Positions 35,826-45,287 are shown, numbered from the stretch's first letter. The stretch is DNA of 64,000 nt from Methylobacterium sp. Leaf108 (GCF_001423265.1 NZ_LMND01000012.1:317501-381500), one strand, 5' to 3'. Program-made: numbers and translations. The notes: generated by a model from the letters alone, not told the origin.

Positions 35826-36458
35826 TCAGCGCCCGAAGATGCCCTTGAGGAATTGGGCGGTGCGGTTGCGCTTCTTCTTGCGCTCCAATTCCGCGGCATC
35901 CTTCACCCAGGCCACCTGCACCACCCGGCGCTCGCCCTCGAACGGCTCGTGGCCGTGCCAGGAGTTGTCGGCGCGCAGGAAGGCGAACATCGTGCCCATG
36001 GTGGGCGGCACCTCGACGGCGAAGGGGGCGTAGTTCTTGCCGTCGTAGAGCACCCGCAAGCGGCCGGCGGCCGGCGCGTCCCAGGCGTCGTTCATGTAGA
36101 CGAGCAGCGTCAGCACCTTGGACGGGCCGTCGGTGTGAATCGACCCGTACTTGAGCTGCGAGCGCTTCATGATCGTGGTCAGGCGCGGGCAGGAGACGAG
36201 GTCGATCCCGAATTTCTCGCCGAGGATCACCGAGAACGCGTCGCTCTCCAGTTCCTCGATCAGGTCGCGAAACCGACCCTTGAGCGCGACCTCGTCCACC
36301 GTGAGATAGCCCGGCTTGGCGATCGCCGGGAAATCCTGGCGGATCTCGTCGATCGCCTCGGGCCGGAGCACGTCCGTGCCCAGGCAAAAGCTGTAGGGCT
36401 CACGCGAGAGCGGCGCCGCGCGCACGGCATCGAGGTCGATGGTCGAAAGCTGGGCCAT
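35826..36458 (-). CDS. 2-oxoglutarate/Fe(II)-dependent oxygenase
   Basis: 210 residues from MAQLSTIDLD; the open frame continues upstream but loses similarity. The double-stranded beta-helix shows the iron triad His108-x-Asp110 (GSIHTDGPSK) and His168 (NSWHGHEPF), and Arg178 in ERRVVQ for 2-oxoglutarate. The middle TLLVYMNDAWDAPAAGRLRVL is typical of prolyl-hydroxylase-like members. It hydroxylates an unknown peptide, sugar or small molecule in the cytoplasm. The 357 bp between this start and 36816 contain nothing convincing. Confidence 0.85.
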   Translation of the reverse strand: MAQLSTIDLDAVRAAPLSREPYSFCLGTDVLRPEAIDEIRQDFPAIAKPGYLTVDEVALKGRFRDLIEELESDAFSVILGEKFGIDLVSCPRLTTIMKRSQLKYGSIHTDGPSKVLTLLVYMNDAWDAPAAGRLRVLYDGKNYAPFAVEVPPTMGTMFAFLRADNSWHGHEPFEGERRVVQVAWVKDAAELERKKKRNRTAQFLKGIFGR

Positions 36459-36815
36459 GGCTACCGGTCGTCCCGTCTGTGGCGGCGCGGGAACGAGACG
36501 GTCTCGATCCCGAACGGAAGAATGGGAGCCCGGTTCGCGCGACGAACCGGGCCGAGCCGCCGGGTAGACTCCGCGATTGCGGCAAGCCGGCGGCAGCCCA
36601 GGTAAGACAAGCCAGCGGCAGCCCCGGTCGCCCACTCTACGGCGGCCTGCGTCAAGACACTGGCAACCGTGTTTCGAACGGATGCCGGCGGAGCCTGGGT
36701 CCGTGCCGGTCATTCCTCGGGCTTAAGCCCTCTTCCAGACGGCCGAGCCCTTTTCGCAGGGCGCGGAAACTGCCATGCTTGGCGCCATCGGAAACAGGAA
36801 CGGCGCCAAGTCCCC

Positions 36816-37118
36816 GTGTCGAACCGGACCGTCCTCGCCCTGATCCTCTGCTTCACGCTGCCGGCTGGCGCGCAGGCGCAGCCCGGTGCCGCCGTTCAGC
36901 GCATGGTCTGTTCGGAGGCGATGGGCCTCGTGAAGAAGAGCGGCGCCATCCTCCTGAACGCCGGCGGCTCGGCCCTCGAACGCTTCGTCAAGGATCGCAG
37001 CTTCTGCGAGACGAGCGAGATCGCGGAACTGCGGTTCGTGCCCACCCGCGACAACCCCGAATGCCCGGTGGGCTACCGCTGCCGCGAACTCGGGTTCAAC
37101 GATTGGGACTGGCAGTAG
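36816..37118 (+). CDS. small secreted cysteine-containing hypothetical protein
   Basis: About 100 residues from a GTG at 36816; the in-frame region upstream lacks coding character, and no other start fits the signal peptide. The N-terminus VSNRTVLALILCFTLPAGAQAQ is a clear Sec signal with cleavage after AQA. The mature part has four cysteines (VCSEA, FCETSE, ECPVGYRCREL), suggesting two disulfides in the periplasm. Family not recognised. The ribosome site is weak. Confidence 0.6.
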   Translation: MSNRTVLALILCFTLPAGAQAQPGAAVQRMVCSEAMGLVKKSGAILLNAGGSALERFVKDRSFCETSEIAELRFVPTRDNPECPVGYRCRELGFNDWDWQ

Positions 37119-37334
37119 GATTTTTCGCGGGGACGGCTCTCCCGCTCCGACCTCCCGCTCCGATCGGCTTTTCCCCGAGCGCCGCCGCCCCCCCGTGGGG
37201 GCCTGACATGCGGCATCGTCGTCGCGGCCGCGCCCTGGGACGTGCCACGATCTCGCCATGTCCGATGGTCACTGCGGCGGGGTCAGGCGCCCGCGAGACG
37301 ACCGACACCACGAGACGACGACGGGGGGACGCGC

Positions 37335-39461
37335 ATGGCGGTGTTGAGAACGGGCCTCGGCCTCCAGGCCGCCGTGACGGCCGTGTTCGTCCTCGTTCTC
37401 CTCCTCACGCCGGTGCTGGTGCCCGGCGCGCCCGCGGCCCCGCTCTACGTGACCCTGAGCGGCCTCGCGATGGCCGGCATCCTCTACGCCTCGGTGCGGC
37501 TCTCGGCCTTCCTCAAGATCTTCGTGGCGATGTACGGCATCGGCTACGTCACCCTGGCCGGCGCGCAGCAGCTCGCGGGCCTGGGCATCCTGCCCGGCAC
37601 CATCGCCGCCCTGCTGCCGCCCGCCTTCGCCGCCACGGGCGCGGTGGTGTTCGCCGCCATCGTGCTCGGCATCTCCTACCTCGAGCCGATCCGCGCGATC
37701 ACGCTGATCGCCGACCCGTATTTCGCCACGCACGACGCCCCCACCAAGGAGATCGGCCCGTTCCGCTTCTTCGGCGGCACCGAGGGCAAGATCGGGCAGC
37801 GGCTGGTGGCGCTCTCGATCTTCATCACCTTCGCCCAGGTGGCCCTGCAGCTGCGGCTGAACTTCTGGTACCGCGACCTGTTCAACGCCCTGCAAGAGTA
37901 CAACGCCGAGGCGTTCTGGTATCAACTGCTGTTCGTCTTCGCGCCCCTGGCCGCCATCTGGGTGGTCATCGGGATGTTCGACACCTTCGTCGACGCCACG
38001 CTGGAGATCCGCTGGCGGACCTGGCTGACGCGCAGCCTGTCCGAGCGCTGGCTCGATGCGGGCGTGCACTACCGCATCCCGTTCACCGACGAGGCGGCCG
38101 ACAACCCGGACCAGCGCATCCAGGCGGACGTGCGGCTGTTCATCCAGCAGACCATGATCCTGTCGATCCGGCTCCTGTCGCAGGCGGCCACGCTGGTCTC
38201 GTTCATGGTCATCCTGTGGGGCCTGTCGCGCGACTTCGCGCTGCCCTTCACCGACACGGTGGTGCCGGGCTTCCTCGTCTGGCTGGTGGTCGGCTACGCG
38301 GTGATCGGCACCTGGCTGACCCACCTGATCGGGCGGCCACTCATCGGGCTCGATTTCCGGCAGGAGAAGGTCGAGGCCGACTTCCGCTTCTCGCTGGCGC
38401 GCACCCGCATCTATTCGGAGCAGATCGCGCTTCTGCGCGGCGAGCGGGCCGAGACGCTGCGGCTGCGCGACCTGTTCGGGGCGGTGATCGGCAACTTCGT
38501 CGACATCATCTACCGGCGGATCAAGCTCGGCAGCTTCACCCTGTCCTACAGCCAGATCAGCGTGGTGTTCCCCTACATCCTGGCCGCGCCGTCCTACTTC
38601 ACGAAGAAGATCACCCTCGGCCAGTTCCAGCAGACCGCCGGCGCCTTCGCCAACGTGCAATCGTCGCTGTCGTTCTTCATCTCGTCCTACACCACCATCG
38701 CCTCCTACCGCGCCAACACCAACCGCCTGACCTCGTTCAAGCGGGCGATGACCAAGGCGGAAGCGCTGAACGGGGCGGGCTACGGCCTCGTCCAGGGCAA
38801 CGAGACGGCGGGCGACGTCACCGCCGCCGGCCTCGCCCTGGCGCTGCCGGACGGACGCGAGATCGTGGCGGCCGAGCGCCTGGCCCTGGCCAAGGGATCG
38901 GCCACCCTGGTGACCGGCCCGTCGGGCTCGGGCAAGTCGACCCTGTTCCGGGCGATCGCCGGCATCTGGCCGTTCGGCCGGGGCCGCATCGACGTGCCGC
39001 CGGGCCAGTCGGCCCTGGTGCTGCCGCAGCGGCCCTACATCCCGCTCGGCACCCTGCGCGGCGCCGTGGTCTATCCCAACACCACCGACCAGTTCCCGGA
39101 CGCGGCGATCCGCGAGGCCCTGGTGGCGGCCCAGCTGCCTCAGCTCGTCGACCGCCTCGACGAGGTCGATGCCTGGGACCAGCGCCTGTCGGGGGGCGAG
39201 CAGCAGCGCCTGGCCGTCGCCCGGGCGGTGCTGGCCAAGCCCGCCTGGCTGTTCCTCGACGAATCGACCGCCGCCCTCGACGAGGCCAGCGAGGCCGGGA
39301 TCTACCGGATGCTGCGCGAGCGCCTGCCCGACACCACCATCGTCTCGATCGGCCACCGCTCGACCCTGCACGCCTTCCACGACCGGCGCCTCGACATGCA
39401 GGCCGGCAACGACGGCCGGTTCGTGCCGCGCGACATGCCCAAGCCCGTCGCCGCCGAATAG
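37335..39461 (+). CDS. ABC transporter, fused membrane and ATPase domains (YddA/SbmA-BacA type)
   Basis: 708 residues from MAVLRTGLGL. The first ~140 residues carry four hydrophobic segments. The ABC_membrane_2 domain follows (FFGGTEGKIGQRLVALSIF, LNFWYRDLFNALQ, with WRTWLT and YRIPFTDEAADNPDQRI). That sequence is characteristic of the SbmA/BacA-like and YddA families. A C-terminal nucleotide-binding domain holds Walker A GPSGSGKST, signature LSGGEQQR and Walker B LFLDEST. Related proteins move peptides, vitamin B12 or very-long-chain fatty acids. In alphaproteobacteria BacA relatives affect lipid A and peptide resistance. The substrate here is open. Confidence 0.9.
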   Translation: MAVLRTGLGLQAAVTAVFVLVLLLTPVLVPGAPAAPLYVTLSGLAMAGILYASVRLSAFLKIFVAMYGIGYVTLAGAQQLAGLGILPGTIAALLPPAFAATGAVVFAAIVLGISYLEPIRAITLIADPYFATHDAPTKEIGPFRFFGGTEGKIGQRLVALSIFITFAQVALQLRLNFWYRDLFNALQEYNAEAFWYQLLFVFAPLAAIWVVIGMFDTFVDATLEIRWRTWLTRSLSERWLDAGVHYRIPFTDEAADNPDQRIQADVRLFIQQTMILSIRLLSQAATLVSFMVILWGLSRDFALPFTDTVVPGFLVWLVVGYAVIGTWLTHLIGRPLIGLDFRQEKVEADFRFSLARTRIYSEQIALLRGERAETLRLRDLFGAVIGNFVDIIYRRIKLGSFTLSYSQISVVFPYILAAPSYFTKKITLGQFQQTAGAFANVQSSLSFFISSYTTIASYRANTNRLTSFKRAMTKAEALNGAGYGLVQGNETAGDVTAAGLALALPDGREIVAAERLALAKGSATLVTGPSGSGKSTLFRAIAGIWPFGRGRIDVPPGQSALVLPQRPYIPLGTLRGAVVYPNTTDQFPDAAIREALVAAQLPQLVDRLDEVDAWDQRLSGGEQQRLAVARAVLAKPAWLFLDESTAALDEASEAGIYRMLRERLPDTTIVSIGHRSTLHAFHDRRLDMQAGNDGRFVPRDMPKPVAAE

Positions 39462-39465
39462 GCCC

Positions 39466-40182
39466 TCAGCGCAAGAACCCCACCGCGACCGGCACCAGGA
39501 TCGCGGTGAGGAAGGCGTTGAGGCCGAGCGCGATGCCGGCGAAGGTGCCGGCTACGGCGCTGACCTGGAAGGCGCGGGCGGTGCCGACGCCGTGGGCGGC
39601 CAGGCCCGCAGCAAAGCCGCGGGCGCGCCGGTCCTCGATCCGCAGCCGGTTCATCAGTGGCGTCACCAGGATGCCGCCGGTCATGCCGGTGAGCATGACG
39701 AGGACGGCGGCCAGGGTCGGATCGCCTCCCAAGGTCTCGACGATGCCCATGGCGACGCCCGTGGTCACCGACTTCGGGCTCATCGCCACCACCACGTCGC
39801 GGGGGATACCGAGCATGAGCCCCAGACTCATCGCCGAGACGATCCCCACGAGCGAGCCGACCACGAGGGCGGCCAGCATCGGCACCAGGGCGCGCATCAC
39901 CGTGGCCCGGTACTCGTAGAGGGGAATCGCCAGGGCGACGGTCGCCGGCCCGAGCAGGAAGTGGACGAACTGCGCGCCCTCGAAGTAGGTCGCGTAGGGC
40001 GTGCCGGTCAGCCACAGCACCGTGGCCGTGAGGACGATGGCGACGAGCACCGGGTTGGCGAGGGGGTGCCGGTCGGTGGCGAGCGCGACCCGCTCGGCGA
40101 CGCCGTAGGCGAGCAGCGTCACGGTCAGCCACAGCAGCGGCGTGTGCGAGAGATAGACCCAGACGGCGAAATCCCCCTTCAT
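39466..40182 (-). CDS. lrgB: LrgB family membrane protein
   Basis: 238 residues, 6-7 hydrophobic segments. The conserved PKSVTTGVAMGI and GGILVTPLMNRLRIEDRRARGFAAG with AHGVGTARA identify LrgB/CidB. It works with LrgA in holin-like control of murein hydrolase export and possibly pyruvate transport. Its ATG overlaps the lrgA stop by 4 bp (ATGA). Its stop is 4 bp from the convergent ABC transporter stop. Confidence 0.93.
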   Translation of the reverse strand: MKGDFAVWVYLSHTPLLWLTVTLLAYGVAERVALATDRHPLANPVLVAIVLTATVLWLTGTPYATYFEGAQFVHFLLGPATVALAIPLYEYRATVMRALVPMLAALVVGSLVGIVSAMSLGLMLGIPRDVVVAMSPKSVTTGVAMGIVETLGGDPTLAAVLVMLTGMTGGILVTPLMNRLRIEDRRARGFAAGLAAHGVGTARAFQVSAVAGTFAGIALGLNAFLTAILVPVAVGFLR

Positions 40183-40577
40183 CGCGGGTCGTCGCGCGGC
40201 GCCATCCGGCGCGCCACCGCCACGAAGGTCAGGGCCGTGGCCGCCAGGGTGAGGAGGGTGGAGACCAGGACCACCACGGCGATGGCGAGGCCATGGGCGG
40301 CGATGACGTCGAGGCGTCCGACGATGCCGGCCCCGGCGGGCACGAACAGCAGCGAGAGGTGGGCGAGCAGGCCCTTGCCGGTCCCCTCCAGGGTTCCGTC
40401 GACGAGGGGGCGCGGCAGCACCCGCTCCGACAGGCGGGTGGCCCGATCGCGCAGGCCGAGGAAGGCCAGGAGCACGGCCATCCCGATCAGGGGCCCGGGC
40501 ACCGGCAGGCCGGCGCCGCGCGCCGCCGCCTCCCCGACGAGCTGCGCCATCAGGATCAGCGTCAGGCTGACGATCAT
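40179..40577 (-). CDS. lrgA: CidA/LrgA holin-like protein
   Basis: 132 residues with four hydrophobic segments; the pattern GLPVPGPLIGMAVLLAFLGLR and FVPAGAGIVGR is typical. LrgA forms membrane pores in the holin-like system and is the partner of LrgB. It begins 9 bp after the TerB-like gene, so all three form one operon. Confidence 0.92.
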   Translation of the reverse strand: MIVSLTLILMAQLVGEAAARGAGLPVPGPLIGMAVLLAFLGLRDRATRLSERVLPRPLVDGTLEGTGKGLLAHLSLLFVPAGAGIVGRLDVIAAHGLAIAVVVLVSTLLTLAATALTFVAVARRMAPRDDPR

Positions 40578-40586
40578 CGGTCCGGT

Positions 40587-41048
40587 TCAGCCGATGGGGG
40601 CCGGGCCGGAGCGGGCGCGCACGATCTCGTCCTCGCCGAGCCCGAGCAGGCCACCAAGGCGCCAGACCAGCGCCTCCTCGAACTCGTGGACGGCGCCGTC
40701 GGCGCTGGCCACCGACCAGGCCATGGCCAGGAGGCGCAACCGCTCCGGGCGATCGGCGTCGTGCCCCATTCGCTCGACGAGTTCGGCCATGTCGCGGGTC
40801 TCGGCGTCGAAGGCGGTGGCGCGGGCGATCAGGGCATCGGCCTCGGGCCGCGAGCGCGCATAGCGACCCTCGACGAGGCGGGCGAGGCGCTCGGCCTCGG
40901 GCGCGGCCAGGGTGCCATCGGCCCGCGCCACATGCACGAGCAGCGCGATGGCCGCCAGGGCCTCGTCTTCTGCCGGATCGGCGACCTCAGGCGCGGCGAG
41001 CCCGAAGGCGTCGGCGGCGTAGGACTTCAGGCGTTCGATCAGCGTCAT
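40587..41048 (-). CDS. TerB family tellurite-resistance-like protein
   Basis: 153 residues, helical, cytoplasmic. The TerB pattern is visible: two repeated helical parts with acidic turns ALLVHVARADGTLAAPEAERL and AMAWSVASADGAVHEFEEAL (D-G metal-binding-like turns). TerB-like proteins occur far beyond tellurite resistance, and no terC/terD lie nearby. It is first gene of the terB-lrgA-lrgB operon, an association that may hint at envelope stress. The 41049-41355 stretch upstream holds only a terminator. Confidence 0.82.
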   Translation of the reverse strand: MTLIERLKSYAADAFGLAAPEVADPAEDEALAAIALLVHVARADGTLAAPEAERLARLVEGRYARSRPEADALIARATAFDAETRDMAELVERMGHDADRPERLRLLAMAWSVASADGAVHEFEEALVWRLGGLLGLGEDEIVRARSGPAPIG

Positions 41049-41234
41049 CGGAGCCTCGTGCGGAGACGGGAGTCGGCGGGGCGTCGTTCGATCGTGTCGG
41101 CGATGCGAGCCGTCGCTCGCCGGTCGAAACGCGAATGGCCTCCCTCGAAAAGGAGAGGGTTCGGCTTGCGCCTCCCGCGATCACCCGGCCGGACGACGAC
41201 GACAACCGGCGCTGCGAAACCAAGCCCTCAACGC

Positions 41235-41260
41235 GAAAAGACCCGGCTTCCACAGCCGGG
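41235..41260 (-). terminator. Rho-independent terminator of the porin gene
   Basis: AGCCGGG/CCCGGCT 7-bp stem (41242-41248 with 41254-41260), loop TCCAC on the plus strand, followed on the minus strand by TCTTTT. It lies about 95 bp past the porin stop. Confidence 0.75.
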
Positions 41261-41355
41261 CCAAGTCGTCGATTCTCGAAACTCTCCATCGCCGAAGGCG
41301 ATGTCCAGCCATGGGTCCCCGGCGCGGCACCCGCCGCGCCGGAGGATGTCGGGTC

Positions 41356-42996
41356 CTAGAAGTCGCGCTGGACGCGCATGCGGACCTGGTAGGTGTCGTC
41401 GGCGGTGACGGTGCGGACGGCCGCGCCAGCATTGATCGCGGCGGCGGTGAGCGGAGCGTTGCGGGTCTGGTCGATGACCCGGCCGCTCTGCACGCCGACC
41501 TTGGTGTAGAGGCCCTCGACACCGATATCGAGGTCCTTGACGGGCGACCAGATCAGGCTCGCGCCGGCGACGATCTGGTAGTTGTCGCGAAGGGTCGGGG
41601 CGAGCGCGAAGGAGCGTGTGCCGACGATACCCGTGAAGTTGTTGTTCGTTGCAGTTCCGGCACCGGAGTAAGCCAGAGCGTTGTTCTGGCGAGCGCCGCG
41701 AGCGAACTCGATCTCCGAGTAGCTGGCGAACACCGCAGAGCGCCACTCAGGCGACCAGTAGTGCAGGAACGAGCCGACGATGCTGAAGCTCTTCGACGTC
41801 TCGATCTTACCCGTGAACGGGTTGAGGGTCGCATCCGACATGTAGGGGTCGAAGGCGGCACCGTTGATGGTGCTGATGCGCGAGGTGTAGCTGCCGTTGT
41901 AGGACGGGACGCCGGTGTAGAGGCTGGCACCCTCGCCGTAGGCACCCTGCAGGTAGAAGGTGTCGCCCGGCGCGATGAAGGGCAGGTTGATCTTCACGCC
42001 ACCCTGAACGGCCCAGCCGTATTCGGCGCCGGGGCGTGCAGTCGGACCGACACCGGGAAGAGCGAAGCCGGGGGTCAGAGCGCCGATGTTGGCAGCGGCA
42101 CCGGCTGAACCGGCAATGAAGTTCTGGGTATTCAGCTCTTTGACGGCAGCCGAGAGCTGAGCGGAGCCCCAAGCGGCGTCGTAGCGAAGGACACCGACAA
42201 AATCGGGCAGACGGCTGGACTGCCGAACGTCGACGGTCTGGAAGGCGGGCAACACACCGACGGTGCCGAAGAGCACACGCTGGGCTGCGACGTTGTTCGC
42301 GCCGGAGGCCGGGTTCGCGAATTCCTGCGAGTAGATGGTGTTGCGGCGGAAGGCCGGGTCTTCGAGCGAGAGGGTCGCGCTGAAGCCGCTCGCACCGAGC
42401 TTGGTGGTGTAGGCGAGCAGGTTGGTGGACTGCAGGTCCGAACCGGCGGTGGAGGCCTGGATCTCGAAGTCGTGGGCGTAGAAGTCGAAGAACGACGAGG
42501 CGCGACCGGCGGTGAACCCGGCGAACTGGATGAACGCCTTGTCGGTGTTCACGAACTGCTGGACGTGGCCGGCCTGGTCCTGGCCGGTGGCGCCGAAGGC
42601 GTTGCCGATGCGTTCCTGGGTGCCCGAGCGGATGCCCTGGGTGCCGCCGGTGCGGGAGGCGAACTCGAGGCGGGCGAAGGCGCGCAGGGTGCCGTAGCCG
42701 GTCTGGGTGCGGGCATCGAGGTTGATGCGGGCGAGGCCACGGTAACCGACGAGGTCGCCGTTGGTGCCGCTACGCTGCTTCGACTCGCCGTAGCCGACCT
42801 CGAACCGGGCGCGGCCCGAGAGGCGCAGGCAGGTGTCGGTGCCGGGGATGTAGAAGAACCCGGCGCCGTAAGCCGAGCAGACACGCACGTACTCGATCGG
42901 GGCGGCCTTCTTGACCGGCAGATCGGCAGACTGCGCTCCAGCTACCGCGAAAACCCCCGCGACAGACCCGAGGAGCGAGCTCTTTAAGAGCCTCAT
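41356..42996 (-). CDS. outer-membrane porin (Rhizobiales porin family)
   Basis: 546 residues from the ATG at 42996 with GGAGA spaced 5 nt. Signal peptide 1-24 (SSLLGSVAGVFAVAGAQSA), then the family opening DLPVKKAAPIEYVRVCSAYGAGFFYIPGTDTCLRLSG (two cysteines), and aromatic-ended beta strands to the terminal Phe (RMRVQRDF) needed for BAM assembly. It forms a general diffusion pore. The gene has its own terminator and probably strong expression. Confidence 0.93.
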   Translation of the reverse strand: MRLLKSSLLGSVAGVFAVAGAQSADLPVKKAAPIEYVRVCSAYGAGFFYIPGTDTCLRLSGRARFEVGYGESKQRSGTNGDLVGYRGLARINLDARTQTGYGTLRAFARLEFASRTGGTQGIRSGTQERIGNAFGATGQDQAGHVQQFVNTDKAFIQFAGFTAGRASSFFDFYAHDFEIQASTAGSDLQSTNLLAYTTKLGASGFSATLSLEDPAFRRNTIYSQEFANPASGANNVAAQRVLFGTVGVLPAFQTVDVRQSSRLPDFVGVLRYDAAWGSAQLSAAVKELNTQNFIAGSAGAAANIGALTPGFALPGVGPTARPGAEYGWAVQGGVKINLPFIAPGDTFYLQGAYGEGASLYTGVPSYNGSYTSRISTINGAAFDPYMSDATLNPFTGKIETSKSFSIVGSFLHYWSPEWRSAVFASYSEIEFARGARQNNALAYSGAGTATNNNFTGIVGTRSFALAPTLRDNYQIVAGASLIWSPVKDLDIGVEGLYTKVGVQSGRVIDQTRNAPLTAAAINAGAAVRTVTADDTYQVRMRVQRDF

Positions 42997-43555
42997 TGTT
43001 ATCTCCAGAGTTTCGAGACCAAAGACTATGCAGATCTCAATTCCGACCCCCAAGGTCGCAACCGGCCCGCCCGTACTTGCTAGTAGGAACCCGTCGCGTC
43101 CGTTGCCGGAACCGCGGGCGTTGCCGGGGTTTGCCCCCGTGCTGATATACCTTGGACGACACCCCCCGCTCCAAGCAACACGGATTCGTGTCCTTGCCGG
43201 AAGTTCCCTCCCTCTGTTGCGGTGCTGCAACGAACCTGAGGCGGCTAACGGCCGATCGCGCAAGCATTTTTGGAGATGCCGGGTCGGCGTGGGTTCGCGC
43301 GAGCCCGTGAAAGGTCTGATCTCGGCCCTCCCGCGCCGCGGCAGCGGGCATCAATTCAATAGATTGACCATTCGTTAGGCATTTTTGGTCCCGCAAACGC
43401 GGATTTCTGCGGCTTGCGGCGAAAAACCGATGCGGGAACGACCGGATCACCCCGGATCTCGGCCGTCCCGTTAATCGGACCGTCAGGGCTTTGGGCGACG
43501 CTCCGATCGAGGCGGCGCGCAGTGCGCGAGCACGCCGCACAGACCGCCCGGGACG
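42997..43555. other. intergenic region, porin upstream
   Basis: No supported gene in these 559 bp. It holds the divergent control regions of the porin and of the flavin oxidoreductase. Short open frames here lack coding character. A somewhat AT-rich patch lies at 43350-43400 (TCAATTCAATAGATTGACC). Confidence 0.6.
43025..43053 (-). promoter_or_regulatory. possible porin promoter
   Basis: On the minus strand TTGGGG (43053-43048) and CATAGT (43030-43025) are 17 bp apart, giving a leader of about 20 nt before the porin ATG. Weak match; inference only. Confidence 0.3.
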
Positions 43556-44770
43556 ATGTCGACGATGGACCAGACAGAGATGCCGTCGACGACGCAGGTC
43601 GAGGTCGTCGTCATCGGCGCGGGCCTCGCCGGGACGGCGGCGGCGACGGTGCTGGCCCGGGCCGGCCGCTCGGTGGCACTCGTCGATTCGCACCGCGTCT
43701 TCCCGCCCGAGTTCCGGGCCGAAAAACTCGGCCCGCCCCACGTCGCGATGCTCGAGCCCCTCGGGCTCGCCGACACCGCGCTCGGCGCCGCCACGGCCAT
43801 CGACAGCATCGACATCTACCGGTTCGGCCGTCTCGTCGCGCGGCATCGCGGGCGCGAGTACGGCTACGGCTATTCCAACGTCGTCAACGCCCTGCGCGGG
43901 GCCATGCCGGCGGCGGTGGACTTCACGGTCGGCCGCGTCGCGGGGATCGAGGCCGGGCCTGGCCTCCAGACCGTGACGCTGGCCGATGGCCGGGCGATCG
44001 CGGCCCGGCTCGTCGTGGTGGCCACGGGGCTCGGCGACGCCATCCGCCGCATGGTCGGCATCGCGCGGGTCGACACCCGCAAGGCCCATTCGCTGTCGCT
44101 GGGGTTCGACCTCGACCGGCCGGCCTACGCCTACCCGTTCGAGTCCCTCGCCTATTACGGCACCGGCTACGACCGGGTCGCCTACCTGACCCTGTTTCCG
44201 ATCCGCGACACGATGCGCGCCAACCTGTTCGTCTACCGCGAGGCCAACGACCCCTGGACCAGGGCGTTTCGCCAGAACCCGGCCGAGACCCTCGGCGCCC
44301 TGATGCCGAACCTCGGCGGGATCTGCGGCGGGCTCGGGGTCGCGGGCCGGGTGCAGGTGCGCCCGATCGACCTCACCCTCTCGCAGGGGCACCGCCGCGA
44401 CGGCGTCGTGCTGGTGGGCGATGCCTTCTGCACCACCTGCCCGGCCCCCGGCGTCGGGGTGAAGCGGGTGCTCACCGACGTGGACCTGCTGTGCAACGTC
44501 CACATCCCGCGCTGGCTGGCGACGCCGGGCATGGACGCCTCCAAGATCGGCGCGTTCTACGACGACCCGCGCAAGGTCGAGAGCGACGCCCAGGCGATCC
44601 GGCAGAGCGAGTTCTCCCGCTCCATGGCGATCGATCCGGGGCTGGTCTGGGTCGCGCGGCGGGCGCGCAACACCCTGGTTCGCAAGGGCGCCGCCCTGGT
44701 GCGACAGGCCGGAGCGTCGCTGGTGCGGGCCGAGGCCCCGCCCATGACCGGATCCTCCGCACGGATGTGA
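43556..44770 (+). CDS. FAD-dependent oxidoreductase (flavin monooxygenase-like)
   Basis: 404 residues. Rossmann FAD motif VVVIGAGLAGTAAATVLARAG near residue 20, then the second FAD motif VVLVGDAFCTTCPAPGVG (GD motif) near residue 290, in the order of the FAD_binding_3 (UbiH/PHBH-like aromatic hydroxylase and geranylgeranyl reductase) group. Such enzymes hydroxylate or reduce hydrophobic substrates. The extra C-terminal ~80 residues are basic. No pathway neighbours identify the substrate; the next gene is an unrelated small one. Confidence 0.85.
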   Translation: MSTMDQTEMPSTTQVEVVVIGAGLAGTAAATVLARAGRSVALVDSHRVFPPEFRAEKLGPPHVAMLEPLGLADTALGAATAIDSIDIYRFGRLVARHRGREYGYGYSNVVNALRGAMPAAVDFTVGRVAGIEAGPGLQTVTLADGRAIAARLVVVATGLGDAIRRMVGIARVDTRKAHSLSLGFDLDRPAYAYPFESLAYYGTGYDRVAYLTLFPIRDTMRANLFVYREANDPWTRAFRQNPAETLGALMPNLGGICGGLGVAGRVQVRPIDLTLSQGHRRDGVVLVGDAFCTTCPAPGVGVKRVLTDVDLLCNVHIPRWLATPGMDASKIGAFYDDPRKVESDAQAIRQSEFSRSMAIDPGLVWVARRARNTLVRKGAALVRQAGASLVRAEAPPMTGSSARM

Positions 44771-44908
44771 TCCCGCCCGCTGCCGACATCGGGCCGCCCG
44801 CGGGCATGCGCACGCCGCATCGCCGGCATGACCGACCCGGCGCGATGCAACCCAAGGCGCCGTTCGAGCGTCTCCCGTGCCAGCGACAGCAACCACGGGA
44901 CGACCGCG

Positions 44909-45220
44909 ATGGAACCGATGAAGCCGATGGAACCCATGAAGCCCATGGAACCGATGAAGCCCATGAAGCCGATGCAGGGATCGGAGGCCTGGTGGCCGCA
45001 GGAACTCGGCAGGCCGTCCACCAGCGGCGGCCAGAACGGCCTGCGCTACGCCTTCTTCCCGGACAAGCAGCGCCTCGTCATCGAGGAGAACGGCAAGCGC
45101 ACCACCTACGATAGCGGCGACCACCAGATCAACGGCGTCTCCCAGTCGAGCGGCGGCTCGCCGCGCTTCCGCAGCCAGAACGGCGAGGTCGCCCTGGATC
45201 AGTTGAAGACGGTGGACTAA
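44909..45220 (+). CDS. hypothetical protein with N-terminal (Met-x-Pro)n repeat
   Basis: 103 residues from the ATG at 44909. The first 21 residues are seven Met-Glu/Lys-Pro triplets (MEPMKPMEPMKP...), so an ATG appears every 9 bp and the start is ambiguous. The folded part (WWPQELGRPSTSGGQNGLRYAFFPDKQRLVIEEN) and the end DQLKTVD look like a small conserved beta-rich domain I cannot name. There is no signal peptide. It is 140 bp after the oxidoreductase and 67 bp before asnB. Confidence 0.6.
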   Translation: MEPMKPMEPMKPMEPMKPMKPMQGSEAWWPQELGRPSTSGGQNGLRYAFFPDKQRLVIEENGKRTTYDSGDHQINGVSQSSGGSPRFRSQNGEVALDQLKTVD

Positions 45221-45287
45221 AGCCTGCCGGGCAGGCCCCGGCACATCGCGAAGGGGCCCGTTCACGTCGGCGGGCGACCCTTCGCGC

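Noticed and set aside
37269-39380. 703-codon frame antisense to the ABC transporter
   Set aside because: Compositional shadow; no recognisable domain, while the plus strand has complete Walker and signature motifs.
40587-41048. Tellurite resistance locus
   Set aside because: Only a TerB-like gene is present; terC, terD, terE and terZ are absent.
42911-43378. 155-codon plus-strand frame upstream of the porin
   Set aside because: Starts inside the antisense of the porin gene, no motif, and coding character is poor.
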